Assembly (NCBI GenBank): GCA_046717125.1
Contig: JBKJVQ010000179.1
Span: 1 to 16,033, forward strand
Origin: JBKJVQ01 sp046717125
GTDB lineage: Bacteria > Pseudomonadota > Alphaproteobacteria > Rhizobiales > Methyloligellaceae
Direction of reading: 5' to 3'
Length of the DNA: 16,033 nucleotides
Each line of letters begins with the position of its first letter. The stretch's first letter is position 1. Below the pieces are notes generated by a model. The model was not told the DNA's origin and did no database searches. It saw nothing but the letters and a program-made list of their open reading frames with translations. A program made the position numbers and the translations under genes. This document shows positions 6,219 to 13,326 of the stretch, one piece after another.

Positions 6219-6614
6219 ATGGCAGGAATCAGAGCAACGATATTGGCGGGCGGGCTTGCCCTCTTTGGCGCAACCGGTGCTGAGGCGCTGAGCGTTCCCG
6301 GCCCGACCCTGCGATCCACACCCGGCGCGGATCGCGTCCTGATCGATACTGGGCGATTGGTAGCAAATCCCAGCGGCGATTATCAGGAGACACGGCGGAC
6401 GCTGGTTCCTGAAGTCCCCCGCCGGCACGTGAGGGGTGTGGCTCCGCAACTCGACCCCTACGATTACGGGCCCGCCTACAGGCGCGGCGCTCGATCGCGT
6501 TACAGCTACCGTCCGTACGGCTATCATGGCTATCGGGGATTGCGCGTAAGCCCGCGGCTCGGGCCGCCACGGCTTGGCGATTCGAGAGGACTGGGGAAGC
6601 GCAGCCTGAGATAG
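6219..6614 (+). CDS. Small exported protein of unknown function, Tyr/Arg/Gly-rich C-terminus
   Basis: I do not recognise this 131-aa protein. It has a clear signal peptide (MAGIRATILAGGLALFGATG, likely cleavage after AEA at ~23). The mature part is short and proline/arginine-rich: SVPGPTLRSTPGADRVLID, then a Tyr/Gly/Arg segment at ~80-106 (YDYGPAYRRG, SYRPYGYHGYRG) and a basic C-terminus (LGKRSLR). No cysteines and no known domain are visible. GGAGAGG lies about 8 nt before the ATG, which supports a real gene. It follows the SH3-domain gene on the same strand with a similar Y/G/R composition, so a shared envelope role is a reasonable guess. Its stop is only 4 nt from the convergent purB stop. 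Confidence 0.75.
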   Translation: MAGIRATILAGGLALFGATGAEALSVPGPTLRSTPGADRVLIDTGRLVANPSGDYQETRRTLVPEVPRRHVRGVAPQLDPYDYGPAYRRGARSRYSYRPYGYHGYRGLRVSPRLGPPRLGDSRGLGKRSLR

Positions 6615-6618
6615 AAAC

Positions 6619-7917
6619 TTAGGCTTCGCCCAACACCCTGGCGAAGATCGCGTCTACGCCGCGCATGTGGTGATCGAGGTCGAACAGGCTACGGATCGCC
6701 TGTTCGTCCAAGGCGGCGCGGACATCTTCATCCGCCAGAAGTTCATCGAGGAAGCTGGCATTTTCGTTCCAGACCTTCATGGCGTTGCGCTGCACGAGTC
6801 GATAGGCCGTCTCGCGCGCGACCCCGGCCTGGGTCAGCGCCAGCAGCACGCGCTGCGAATGGACGAGGCCACCGAGCCGATCGAGATTGGCGCGCATCCG
6901 GTCCGGGTAGACGACCAGCTTCTCGATCACGCCAGCCATGCGGTGAATCGCGAAATCGAGCGTCGCCGTTGCGTCCGGCCCGATCATGCGTTCGACGGAT
7001 GAATGCGAGATGTCCCGCTCGTGCCAGAGCGCGACGTTTTCCATTGCCGGAATGACATAGCCGCGCACGAGCCGCGCGAGCCCCGTCACGTTTTCCGTCA
7101 GCACCGGGTTGCGCTTGTGCGGCATGGCCGACGAGCCCTTCTGTCCCGCCGAGAAATACTCCTCCGCCTCCAGAACTTCCGTCCGCTGAAGATGCCTGAT
7201 CTCCGTCGCCAGCCGTTCGAGCGAACTGGCGATGACACCGAGCGTCGCGAAGTACATGGCGTGACGGTCGCGCGGAATGATCTGGGTAGAGACGGGTTCG
7301 GACTTCAGTCCCATCTTCTCTGCGACATAGGCCTCAACGCGCGGATCGACATTAGCGAACGTGCCGACCGCGCCGGAGATCGCGCAGGTCCCGACCTCTT
7401 CGCGGGCCGCGATCATGCGCGCTTTCGCGCGATCGAACTCGGCATAGGCAAAGGCGAGCTTCAACCCGAACGTCGTCGGCTCCGCGTGGATGCCGTGGCT
7501 GCGCCCGATTGTCGGTGTGAGCTTGTGTTCGTGCGCGCGCGTTTTGAGCGAAGCGAGCAGCCGGTCGAGCCCCACAATCAACAGGTCGGCCGCCCGCACA
7601 AGCTGGACGTTGAAGCAGGTGTCCAGCACGTCCGACGAGGTCATGCCCTGATGCATGAAACGGGCTTCCGGCCCCACATGCTCGGCGACGCTGGTCAGGA
7701 ACGCGATGACGTCGTGCTTCACCTCCGCCTCGATCTCGTCGATGCGGGCGATGTCGAAAGCCCCGCGCTTGCGGATCGCTTCGGCGGCCTCGCGCGGGAT
7801 CGTGCCGAGCTCGGCCATGGCTTCGGCGGCGAGCGTCTCGATTTCAAGCCAGAAGCTGAAGCGTGTTTCCGGCGACCAGTTCGCCGCCATTTCCGGGCGT
7901 GTATAGCGGGGGATCAT
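6619..7917 (-). CDS. purB: Adenylosuccinate lyase
   Basis: PurB removes fumarate twice in purine synthesis: from SAICAR (the PurC product) to give AICAR, and from adenylosuccinate to give AMP. The protein is 432 aa, full length for the bacterial ~430-aa form of the fumarase/aspartase superfamily. Visible motifs are MTSSDVLDT (92-100), GRSHGIHAEPTTFG with general-acid His141, and the signature loop GQKGSSAMPHKRNP (258-271) with the catalytic Ser262/263. The start MIPRYTRPEM is canonical, yet no Shine-Dalgarno is visible in the C-rich leader. It is on the same strand as the pur operon but separate from it. Upstream lies a membrane-protein gene ending 92 nt away, with a strong hairpin between. 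Confidence 0.97.
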   Translation of the reverse strand: MIPRYTRPEMAANWSPETRFSFWLEIETLAAEAMAELGTIPREAAEAIRKRGAFDIARIDEIEAEVKHDVIAFLTSVAEHVGPEARFMHQGMTSSDVLDTCFNVQLVRAADLLIVGLDRLLASLKTRAHEHKLTPTIGRSHGIHAEPTTFGLKLAFAYAEFDRAKARMIAAREEVGTCAISGAVGTFANVDPRVEAYVAEKMGLKSEPVSTQIIPRDRHAMYFATLGVIASSLERLATEIRHLQRTEVLEAEEYFSAGQKGSSAMPHKRNPVLTENVTGLARLVRGYVIPAMENVALWHERDISHSSVERMIGPDATATLDFAIHRMAGVIEKLVVYPDRMRANLDRLGGLVHSQRVLLALTQAGVARETAYRLVQRNAMKVWNENASFLDELLADEDVRAALDEQAIRSLFDLDHHMRGVDAIFARVLGEA

Positions 7918-7936
7918 CGGGGACGCACGCTGGCAA

Positions 7937-7998
7937 GACCCGCTCCCGCCGGGACGGGGAGGGCCGGGGAGGCGGTCCTAAGGGGCGGGAGCGGGGTC
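7937..7998. promoter_or_regulatory. Long GC hairpin with an embedded G-quadruplex motif in the purB leader
   Basis: Arms 7937-7950 (GACCCGCTCCCGCC) and 7984-7998 pair over 14 bp with one bulged G. The loop contains GGGACGGGGAGGGCCGGGG at 7951-7969 on the plus strand, a four-tract G-quadruplex motif with loops of 2, 1 and 2 nt. For purB transcription the G-rich strand is the template. The element lies between the membrane-protein stop and the purB ATG, so it could end the upstream transcript or tune purB. It has no U-run. Confidence 0.5.
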
Positions 7999-8009
7999 AA
8001 CCTACTGTC

Positions 8010-8525
8010 CTACCGTCCATGCCGGATCGGACCGAAAATCGCGAGATAGAGTCCGGCAGCGCACAGAAGCGCGGCGAGGACAGCCGGGGGCGGGAACAGC
8101 AGATCGAGCGCGAAAGTGTAGAACTGGTTCATCGACGTTCCGTACAGCGCCGAAAAGCTCCAGTCGCTGGTCGGCTGCGCGGCGTAGCTCCGGATCGCGT
8201 TCACGAGGCCGCCCATCGACGCGAAGCTCAGGAGATAGACGACGAACCCGTAGACGAATCGTACGAACGCCGCGCGGTGGGCGGCAAAGTGCTGCAGCAG
8301 CCACGCAATGATGGCGGCAAAGCCGGCCGCCATGGCGGCGGCGTTGATCTTCTGCACGGTCTGGACGCTGAGCGTCCGGCCGGGAACGGAGTAGACGCCG
8401 GTGAGCGCGCCGGACACGGCGATGCCCATGACGAACGCGAACGCAATCGCCAAGAGAAAGCCAATGATCGGCGATCCTTGCGTCTTCGTTGGCTGCTTCG
8501 TGCGCAGCCCATAGCTGGATCTCAT
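8010..8525 (-). CDS. Small multi-pass membrane protein of unknown function
   Basis: I do not recognise the family. From the ATG at 8525 the product is 171 aa: a short basic N-terminus (MRSSYGLRTKQPTK) and about four hydrophobic segments near 19-44, 62-79, 87-109 and 137-165, separated by short loops. One loop (111-134) is polar and rich in Ser and aromatic residues (AAQPTSDWSFSALYGTS). There is no signal-peptide cleavage site and there are no catalytic-looking motifs. A GTG at 8555 would add 10 residues but lacks a Shine-Dalgarno; the ATG has only a GGGG run nearby, so the start is uncertain. It is divergent from the 66-aa gene and lies upstream of purB on the same strand, without obvious functional link. 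Confidence 0.7.
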   Translation of the reverse strand: MRSSYGLRTKQPTKTQGSPIIGFLLAIAFAFVMGIAVSGALTGVYSVPGRTLSVQTVQKINAAAMAAGFAAIIAWLLQHFAAHRAAFVRFVYGFVVYLLSFASMGGLVNAIRSYAAQPTSDWSFSALYGTSMNQFYTFALDLLFPPPAVLAALLCAAGLYLAIFGPIRHGR

Positions 8526-8602
8526 AGCGGCCCCGGATTCCGCCGTCACTTGCACGACAGCAGAACGATTTACCTGAAGTCACCGCGATCTAATGCCCGA
8601 AA

Positions 8603-8621
8603 GCGTTGCGTGCCGCAACGC
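8603..8621. promoter_or_regulatory. Perfect 8-bp inverted repeat in the divergent promoter region
   Basis: GCGTTGCG (8603-8610) and CGCAACGC (8614-8621) flank a TGC loop, between two divergently transcribed genes. It could be an operator for a dimeric regulator or an RNA hairpin. No second copy was noticed. Confidence 0.35.
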
Positions 8622-8643
8622 GGGATGCCACCGCAACGACCGC

Positions 8644-8672
8644 TTGTTCAAACCGCGCATTCCGAAGATGAT
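8644..8672 (+). promoter_or_regulatory. Candidate sigma70-type promoter for the 66-aa gene
   Basis: TTGTTC (8644-8649) and GATGAT (8667-8672) are 17 nt apart, predicting a start near 8680 and a very short leader before the ATG at 8695. The -10 box matches TATAAT at 4 of 6 positions. Confidence 0.25.
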
Positions 8673-8694
8673 CCGCCGAACAGGGAGATATCCG

Positions 8695-8895
8695 ATGGCG
8701 TTCGAAGATCTGCAGGCCGAACTCTCGTTGCTGCTCAATCAGATGGAGAACCAGCCAGAGGATCTGCCGGAGCTCTATCAGCAGGTGCGCGAGAAGCTGA
8801 ACGAGATGCGCGCGTTCGGCATGCCGCTGCCGCAAGACCTTGTCGATCTGGAAAAGCGGATCGAAGCCGACATGGCCGCCGGCCGGTTTGGCTGA
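8695..8895 (+). CDS. Small acidic helical protein of unknown function (66 aa)
   Basis: The product starts MAFEDLQAELSLLLNQMENQ and continues with PEDLPELYQQVREKLNEMRA, then a MPLPQDLVDLEKRIEAD segment. It is acidic, probably cytoplasmic and predicted to be largely helical, with a heptad-like Leu spacing that could give a coiled-coil hairpin. GGGAG at 8683-8687, 7 nt before the ATG, fixes the start; an upstream in-frame extension of 34 codons has no such site and unlikely composition. I do not recognise a named family. It precedes the sugar dehydrogenase gene by 62 nt on the same strand, so the two may share a transcript, but nothing links them functionally. Confidence 0.72.
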   Translation: MAFEDLQAELSLLLNQMENQPEDLPELYQQVREKLNEMRAFGMPLPQDLVDLEKRIEADMAAGRFG

Positions 8896-8957
8896 CGCGG
8901 AACCGCAACTCCGTCTGGCAGGTTGATCGAATCTGCAAGACATTTGGAGTTGTCTAC

Positions 8958-10406
8958 ATGTTCCGCCTGATTTTCAACGGCCTCGCTTCGGTTCTGCTTG
9001 CGCTCAGCCTCTCGGGTTGCGGGGAGGAAGCCACCGTTCCGATCGAGAAGGGTTATGGCCCCGATCCGGTGCTTCCCGAGCCTAGCGAATCCTTGTTCCC
9101 GACGGTCAACATCGCGCCCGCGAGCGTGTGGGCTGAAGGCAAGAAGCCGGAACCGGCGGACGGTTTTGCGGTGAACGCGTTTGCGACCGGCCTCGACCAT
9201 CCCCGCTGGATGCATGTGCTGCCCAACGGCGATGTTCTCGTCGCCGAGACGAACGCCCCTCCAAAACCCGAGGGCAGCGACACCGGCATTAAGCGCTGGG
9301 TGATGGGCCTGGTCATGAAGTCGGCGGGTGCAGGCGTGCCGAGCGCCAACCGTATCTCTCTTCTGCGCGACGCGGATGGCGACGGCACGGCCGAAACCCG
9401 CAGCGCGTTTCTGGAAGGCCTGAACTCGCCCTTCGGCATGGCGCTCGTGGGCGAGACGTTTTACGTGGCTAATGCCGATGCAATCGTGAGCTTCCCCTAC
9501 AAGGAAGGGGACACGAAGATCACCGCACAGGCGACCAAGGTCGCAGACCTGCCAGCCGGCCTCAATCACCATTGGACCAAGGATCTGATCGCGAGCGAGG
9601 ACGGATTGAAGCTCTACGCGACCGTCGGCTCGAACAGCAATATCGGCGAGAACGGCATGGACATCGAAGAGAACCGCGCCGCGGTTCTCGAAGTCGATCC
9701 CAAGACCGGGCAGACCCGCCTGTTCGCATCGGGACTTCGCAACCCGAACGGACTCTCCTGGAACCCGCAGAGCAAAGCGCTGTGGGTCGCGGTGAACGAA
9801 CGCGACGAAATCGGCCCCGACCTTGTGCCGGACTACATGACATCGGTGCAGGACGGCGGCTTCTATGGCTGGCCCTACAGCTATTACGGGCAGATTGTCG
9901 ATGAGCGCGTGCAGCCGCAGAAGCCTGACCTCGTCGCCAAAGCCATCAAGCCCGACTATGCGCTGGGACCGCACACGGCCTCGCTCGGCCTCGCCTTCAA
10001 TACTGGCCAGCTACTGGGTGCGAACTTCGTGAATGGCGCGTTTGTCGGTCAGCACGGTTCGTGGAACCGCGAGCCCCGCAGCGGCTACAAGGTGATCTTC
10101 GTTCCGTTCACGGACGGTAAGCCCTCGGGTCCCCCCCAGGATTTCCTGACGGGCTTCCTCGATGCCGAAGGCAACGCGCAGGGGCGTCCGGTCGGCGTCG
10201 CCATCGATAAGGCTGGCGCGCTGCTGGTCGCCGACGATGTCGGCAACAGCGTGTGGCGCGTAGCCCCGGTTGGCGCGAGCGCTGCGGCTCCGCAGCCTGA
10301 ACCGCCGACGGTTCCGCAAGATGCGCAACCCGTTCCGCCTCAGGCTGACGCTCCGCCGGATGCACCGCCTGCTGCTGCTTCGGAAGAAGCGCCTGCTTCC
10401 GAGTAA
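8958..10406 (+). CDS. PQQ-dependent sugar (sorbosone-type) dehydrogenase family lipoprotein
   Basis: A 482-aa beta-propeller protein of the soluble glucose/sorbosone dehydrogenase family (GSDH, COG2133). The lipobox LSGC gives lipid attachment at Cys21; the following residues are Gly-Glu-Glu, so outer-membrane anchoring is likely. Family features are GLDHPRWMHVLPNGDVLVAE (78-97), a Ca-binding-like DADGDGTAE (138-146), LPAGLNHHWTKDL with the presumed catalytic His204/205, GLRNPNGLSWNP with Arg261, DGGFYGWPYSYYG (299-311) and GQHGSWNR (364-371). The last ~45 residues form a Pro/Ala/Gln-rich tail. GGAG lies 8 nt before the ATG at 8958. The frame stays open about 365 codons upstream, but that part is antisense to other genes. 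Such proteins oxidise aldoses or related sugars with PQQ; the substrate and actual cofactor use are unproven, and no pqq genes are nearby. Confidence 0.88.
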   Translation: MFRLIFNGLASVLLALSLSGCGEEATVPIEKGYGPDPVLPEPSESLFPTVNIAPASVWAEGKKPEPADGFAVNAFATGLDHPRWMHVLPNGDVLVAETNAPPKPEGSDTGIKRWVMGLVMKSAGAGVPSANRISLLRDADGDGTAETRSAFLEGLNSPFGMALVGETFYVANADAIVSFPYKEGDTKITAQATKVADLPAGLNHHWTKDLIASEDGLKLYATVGSNSNIGENGMDIEENRAAVLEVDPKTGQTRLFASGLRNPNGLSWNPQSKALWVAVNERDEIGPDLVPDYMTSVQDGGFYGWPYSYYGQIVDERVQPQKPDLVAKAIKPDYALGPHTASLGLAFNTGQLLGANFVNGAFVGQHGSWNREPRSGYKVIFVPFTDGKPSGPPQDFLTGFLDAEGNAQGRPVGVAIDKAGALLVADDVGNSVWRVAPVGASAAAPQPEPPTVPQDAQPVPPQADAPPDAPPAAASEEAPASE

Positions 10407-10429
10407 GAGCCGCTAAGCGCGCTTTTTGC

Positions 10430-10474
10430 TTGCTCCCCTCACCCCGCGCGGAACGCGCCGGGTGAGGGGAGCAA
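10430..10474. terminator. Strong palindrome between convergent genes; candidate bidirectional terminator or REP-like element
   Basis: 15-bp perfect arms (10430-10444 TTGCTCCCCTCACCC and 10460-10474) enclose a second 5-bp stem GCGCG-GAA-CGCGC (10446-10458), giving a 20-bp hairpin with one C-C mismatch. It lies 23 nt after the dehydrogenase stop and 15 nt before the convergent livK stop. There is no proper T-run on either side. The CTCCCCTCACCC core looks like dispersed palindromes seen in alphaproteobacterial genomes. Confidence 0.6.
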
Positions 10475-10489
10475 ATCGAAGTGGCTGCT

Positions 10490-11608
10490 CTATTCCGAGA
10501 TTTGCGCGTATTCGCCGTTGGACCAGCGAAAGACGGCGTAAGGCGGAAGGTTCGGATCGCCCTTCTCATTGAAGGTGAACTTGCCGATCACGGTGCTGAA
10601 CGGGGTTTCGTTCAACGCCTTCAAGACCGGTTCTTTTGCGACCGACTTGGCCTTCTCGACCGCATCCTTCCAAGTCTCGAACGCGGCGTAGGTGTAGAGC
10701 ACGTAACCTTCGGGATCGATGCCCTTCTCGCGGAAACGCTTCACGACCTCAGCCGCCTCGGGCAGTTTGCGCGGGTCGGGCGCGAACGTCATCAGTGTGC
10801 CTTCCCCCGCGTTCTGCACGATCTTCCAGTATTCCGAGGAGATCAGCGCATCGCCGCCCATGAGGATCGTATTCATGCCCTGATCGCGCATCTGGCGAAC
10901 GATCAGCCCGCCCTCGGTGTGGTAGCCGCCGAGATACAGCACGTCGGCCTTCGCCTGCTTAAGACGTGAGACGAGGGCGGAGTAGTCGCGTTCGCCCGCG
11001 GTGTAAGCCTCGTAGAGCACCTCCTGCTTGCCTGCGGCGTTCATGGCCTTCCTGGTTTCGTCGGCCAGACCTTTGCCGTAGGCGGTCTTGTCGTGGACGA
11101 TGGCGACGTTCTTGTCCTTGAAGTTTTCCGCAAGATATTTTCCTGCGACGCCGCCCTGCTGATCGTCGCGTCCACACATGCGGTAGATGTTCGGCCCTGC
11201 GCGCTGGTCAGTCAGCGCGGGGTTGGTGGAGGCGGGCGAGATGTTGATGAGGTCGGCGCGCGCGTAAACCTGGCTCGCGGGGATCGAGGAGCCGGAACAG
11301 AAATGTCCGGCCACAAACGCGACCTCCTCGCCGACCATCTGATTGGCCACATTGACCGCCTGTTTCGGATCGCAGGCGTCGTCCCCGACTTCGAGGACCA
11401 GCTTCTTGCCCATTACCCCGCCCGCCGCGTTGATGTCGGCCACGGCCATCTCCGCGCCATGGCGCATCTGCTCGCCGAACGTCGCGTAAAGTCCTGTGAC
11501 GGGGCCGTTCATCGAAACGACGATGGTGTTCGGGTCCCGTTCCTCGCCGCAACCTGCGAGCGTCAAAACCGTGATGAGCGATGCAACGGCCGATAGTCTG
11601 AGCATCAT
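10490..11608 (-). CDS. livK: Branched-chain amino acid-type ABC transporter, substrate-binding lipoprotein
   Basis: The periplasmic binding component delivers ligand to the LivHM channel. The 372-aa product begins MMLRLSAVASLITVLTLAGC, with lipobox Cys20, so it is predicted to be a lipoprotein and not a free periplasmic protein. The mature part is a type I periplasmic binding fold: GPVTGLYATFGEQMRHGAEM (35-54), GHFCSGSSIPAS (101-112) and NISPASTNPALT (122-133). Cys79 and Cys104 are 25 residues apart, the same spacing as the LivJ disulfide. A GTG at 11662 would add 18 residues ahead of the signal peptide and is rejected. Ligand specificity (Leu/Ile/Val, other amino acids, or amides) cannot be settled. 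It is last in the liv cluster, 132 nt after livF. Confidence 0.93.
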   Translation of the reverse strand: MMLRLSAVASLITVLTLAGCGEERDPNTIVVSMNGPVTGLYATFGEQMRHGAEMAVADINAAGGVMGKKLVLEVGDDACDPKQAVNVANQMVGEEVAFVAGHFCSGSSIPASQVYARADLINISPASTNPALTDQRAGPNIYRMCGRDDQQGGVAGKYLAENFKDKNVAIVHDKTAYGKGLADETRKAMNAAGKQEVLYEAYTAGERDYSALVSRLKQAKADVLYLGGYHTEGGLIVRQMRDQGMNTILMGGDALISSEYWKIVQNAGEGTLMTFAPDPRKLPEAAEVVKRFREKGIDPEGYVLYTYAAFETWKDAVEKAKSVAKEPVLKALNETPFSTVIGKFTFNEKGDPNLPPYAVFRWSNGEYAQISE

Positions 11609-11740
11609 GAATTTTCCCGATCCTCCGAAGTCCGATCCCGCATGAACGATTGGCGGTTTCACGCGACTTGGGCAAGTGCGCTTGTTCGGAGCAACCGAAG
11701 GACGCCGCTTTCCCCGGGGCGCTTCTTCGTTGCACGAGCC

Positions 11741-12484
11741 TCACACCGGCGCCCCAACGCCCTTGGCCCCGCCTTCGAGATAGGCTGACCGGACCTCGTC
11801 GCTTTCCAGCAGCGCCCGCGCGGAGCCCGACATCGTGATCTGGCCGTTGCGGATGACATAACCGCGATGCGCGAGCTTGAGCGCGTGATAGGCGTTCTGT
11901 TCGACGAGAAAGACCGTCAGCCCTTCGTCCTGGTTCAGGCGGCGGATCACGTCGAAAATATCCTTCACGATCAGAGGCGCGAGGCCGAGCGAGGGTTCAT
12001 CGAGCATCAGGAGTTTCGGCCGCCCCATCAGTGCGCGGCCGATGGCAAGCATCTGCTGCTCCCCGCCCGACAACGTGCCGCCACGTTGGCTGCGGCGGCG
12101 ATCGAGAACGGGAAACAGGCGCAGGACACGATCGAGGTCGGCGTCGAAATGCGTCCGGTCGGCCGCGAGCAGCGACCCCATCTGCAGATTTTCGAGCACG
12201 GTCATGCGCGCAAAGATGCGGCGTCCCTCCGGCGACTGCGCGATTCCCAGCCGCACGATCTCGTGCATCGGCATGGCGGTGATGTCGCGCCCACGCCAGG
12301 CGATCCGGCCGCTGGACGCGCGCGGCCTGCCGCACACCGTCATCATCATGGTGGATTTGCCTGCCCCGTTCGCGCCGATCATCGTGACGATCTCGCCCTC
12401 GTTCACATCGAGGTCGATGCCCCGTAGCGCCGGGATGGACCCGTAATAGGCCGACACCTGTGAGAGCGAAAGCAGGGGGGTCAT
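11741..12484 (-). CDS. livF: Branched-chain amino acid-type ABC transporter ATP-binding protein LivF
   Basis: One of the two ATPases powering the importer at the inner membrane. The 247-aa protein has Walker A GANGAGKST (37-45), Q-loop Gln83, signature LSGGEQQ (138-144), Walker B LLMLDE (158-163) and VEQN (195-198), where the usual H-loop His is Gln, as is normal for LivF. The ATG at 12484 overlaps the livG stop as ATGA, so translation is coupled. A longer in-frame reading runs upstream through livG, but it is a shadow. Confidence 0.96.
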   Translation of the reverse strand: MTPLLSLSQVSAYYGSIPALRGIDLDVNEGEIVTMIGANGAGKSTMMMTVCGRPRASSGRIAWRGRDITAMPMHEIVRLGIAQSPEGRRIFARMTVLENLQMGSLLAADRTHFDADLDRVLRLFPVLDRRRSQRGGTLSGGEQQMLAIGRALMGRPKLLMLDEPSLGLAPLIVKDIFDVIRRLNQDEGLTVFLVEQNAYHALKLAHRGYVIRNGQITMSGSARALLESDEVRSAYLEGGAKGVGAPV

Positions 12485-13326
12485 GGAAGAAGCCCGACCT
12501 CCCGTTCGACGTCCTCCACCTCGGTATCTTCGACGCCGAGATAGGCGGCGATGACCTTCGGGTCGGAACGGATATCCGCGGGGCGCCCCTCGGCGATCTT
12601 CTCGCCGTAGTCGAGCACCACGATGCGGTCGGAGATCTCCATGACCACCGACATGTCGTGCTCGATCAGAAGGATCGACACGCCCTCTCGGTCGCGGATC
12701 GAGATGATGAGATCGTTCAGCTTGAGCGACTCGCGCGGGTTGAGGCCGGCGGCCGGTTCGTCGAGACAGAGCAGGTTCGGGCGCGAGCACATGGCGCGGG
12801 CGATCTCCAGCCGCCGCTGGGCGCCATAGGGAAGACTGCCGGCCGGATCGTCCGCGCTGTCGACAAGGTCGACGCGCTCGAGCCAGTGTTTGGCGAATGC
12901 GATCGCATCCTCCTCCGCGCGCCGATAGCTGCGCAGATTCAGCAATCCTGCAATGGAGAACGCGGAAGCGCGCATCAGGGGCACGTGCTGCGCGACCATC
13001 AGATTTTCGAGCACCGTCATGCCGGCGAACAGCCGGACGTTCTGGAACGTGCGCGCAACACCGGCTTCGGAGGAAATGCGGTGGCCGGACAGGAGGTCCA
13101 GCCGGTGCGGTCGTGGTCCGACCATCAGCGTGATGGTCCCGGAACTCGGCCTGTAGAATCCGGTGATGCAGTTGAAGACGGTGGTCTTGCCGGCGCCGTT
13201 CGGGCCGATCAGCGCCGTGATGTCGCGGCGCTTCGCCTCGAAGCAGAGCTCGTCGACCGCGACCAGGCCGCCGAAGCGCATCGTCAGCCGGTCGACGACA
13301 AGGATCGGATCGTGCAGCGCGCTCAT
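12481..13326 (-). CDS. livG: Branched-chain amino acid-type ABC transporter ATP-binding protein LivG
   Basis: The second ATPase of the importer, 281 aa. It has Walker A GPNGAGKTT (41-49), Q-loop Gln95 in ARTFQNVRLF, a LivG-type signature LPYGAQRRLEIARA (165-178), Walker B LLCLDE (185-190) and H-loop His223 in LIEHDMSV. The C-terminal extension with AAYLG is typical of LivG. The ATG at 13326 overlaps the livM stop as ATGA and GAGGG lies upstream, confirming the start. The acidic tail (EDTEVEDVEREV) is somewhat longer than usual, which is probably neutral. Confidence 0.96.
   Translation of the reverse strand: MSALHDPILVVDRLTMRFGGLVAVDELCFEAKRRDITALIGPNGAGKTTVFNCITGFYRPSSGTITLMVGPRPHRLDLLSGHRISSEAGVARTFQNVRLFAGMTVLENLMVAQHVPLMRASAFSIAGLLNLRSYRRAEEDAIAFAKHWLERVDLVDSADDPAGSLPYGAQRRLEIARAMCSRPNLLCLDEPAAGLNPRESLKLNDLIISIRDREGVSILLIEHDMSVVMEISDRIVVLDYGEKIAEGRPADIRSDPKVIAAYLGVEDTEVEDVEREVGLLP

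Noticed and set aside
7003..8049. 348-codon plus-strand frame opposite purB
   Set aside because: It is antisense to the conserved purB coding sequence and has no recognisable domain.
7863..8957. 365 open codons in frame upstream of the sugar dehydrogenase, giving an apparent 847-aa protein
   Set aside because: The stretch is antisense to purB and the membrane protein and overlaps the 66-aa gene. The lipoprotein signal and Shine-Dalgarno place the true start at 8958.
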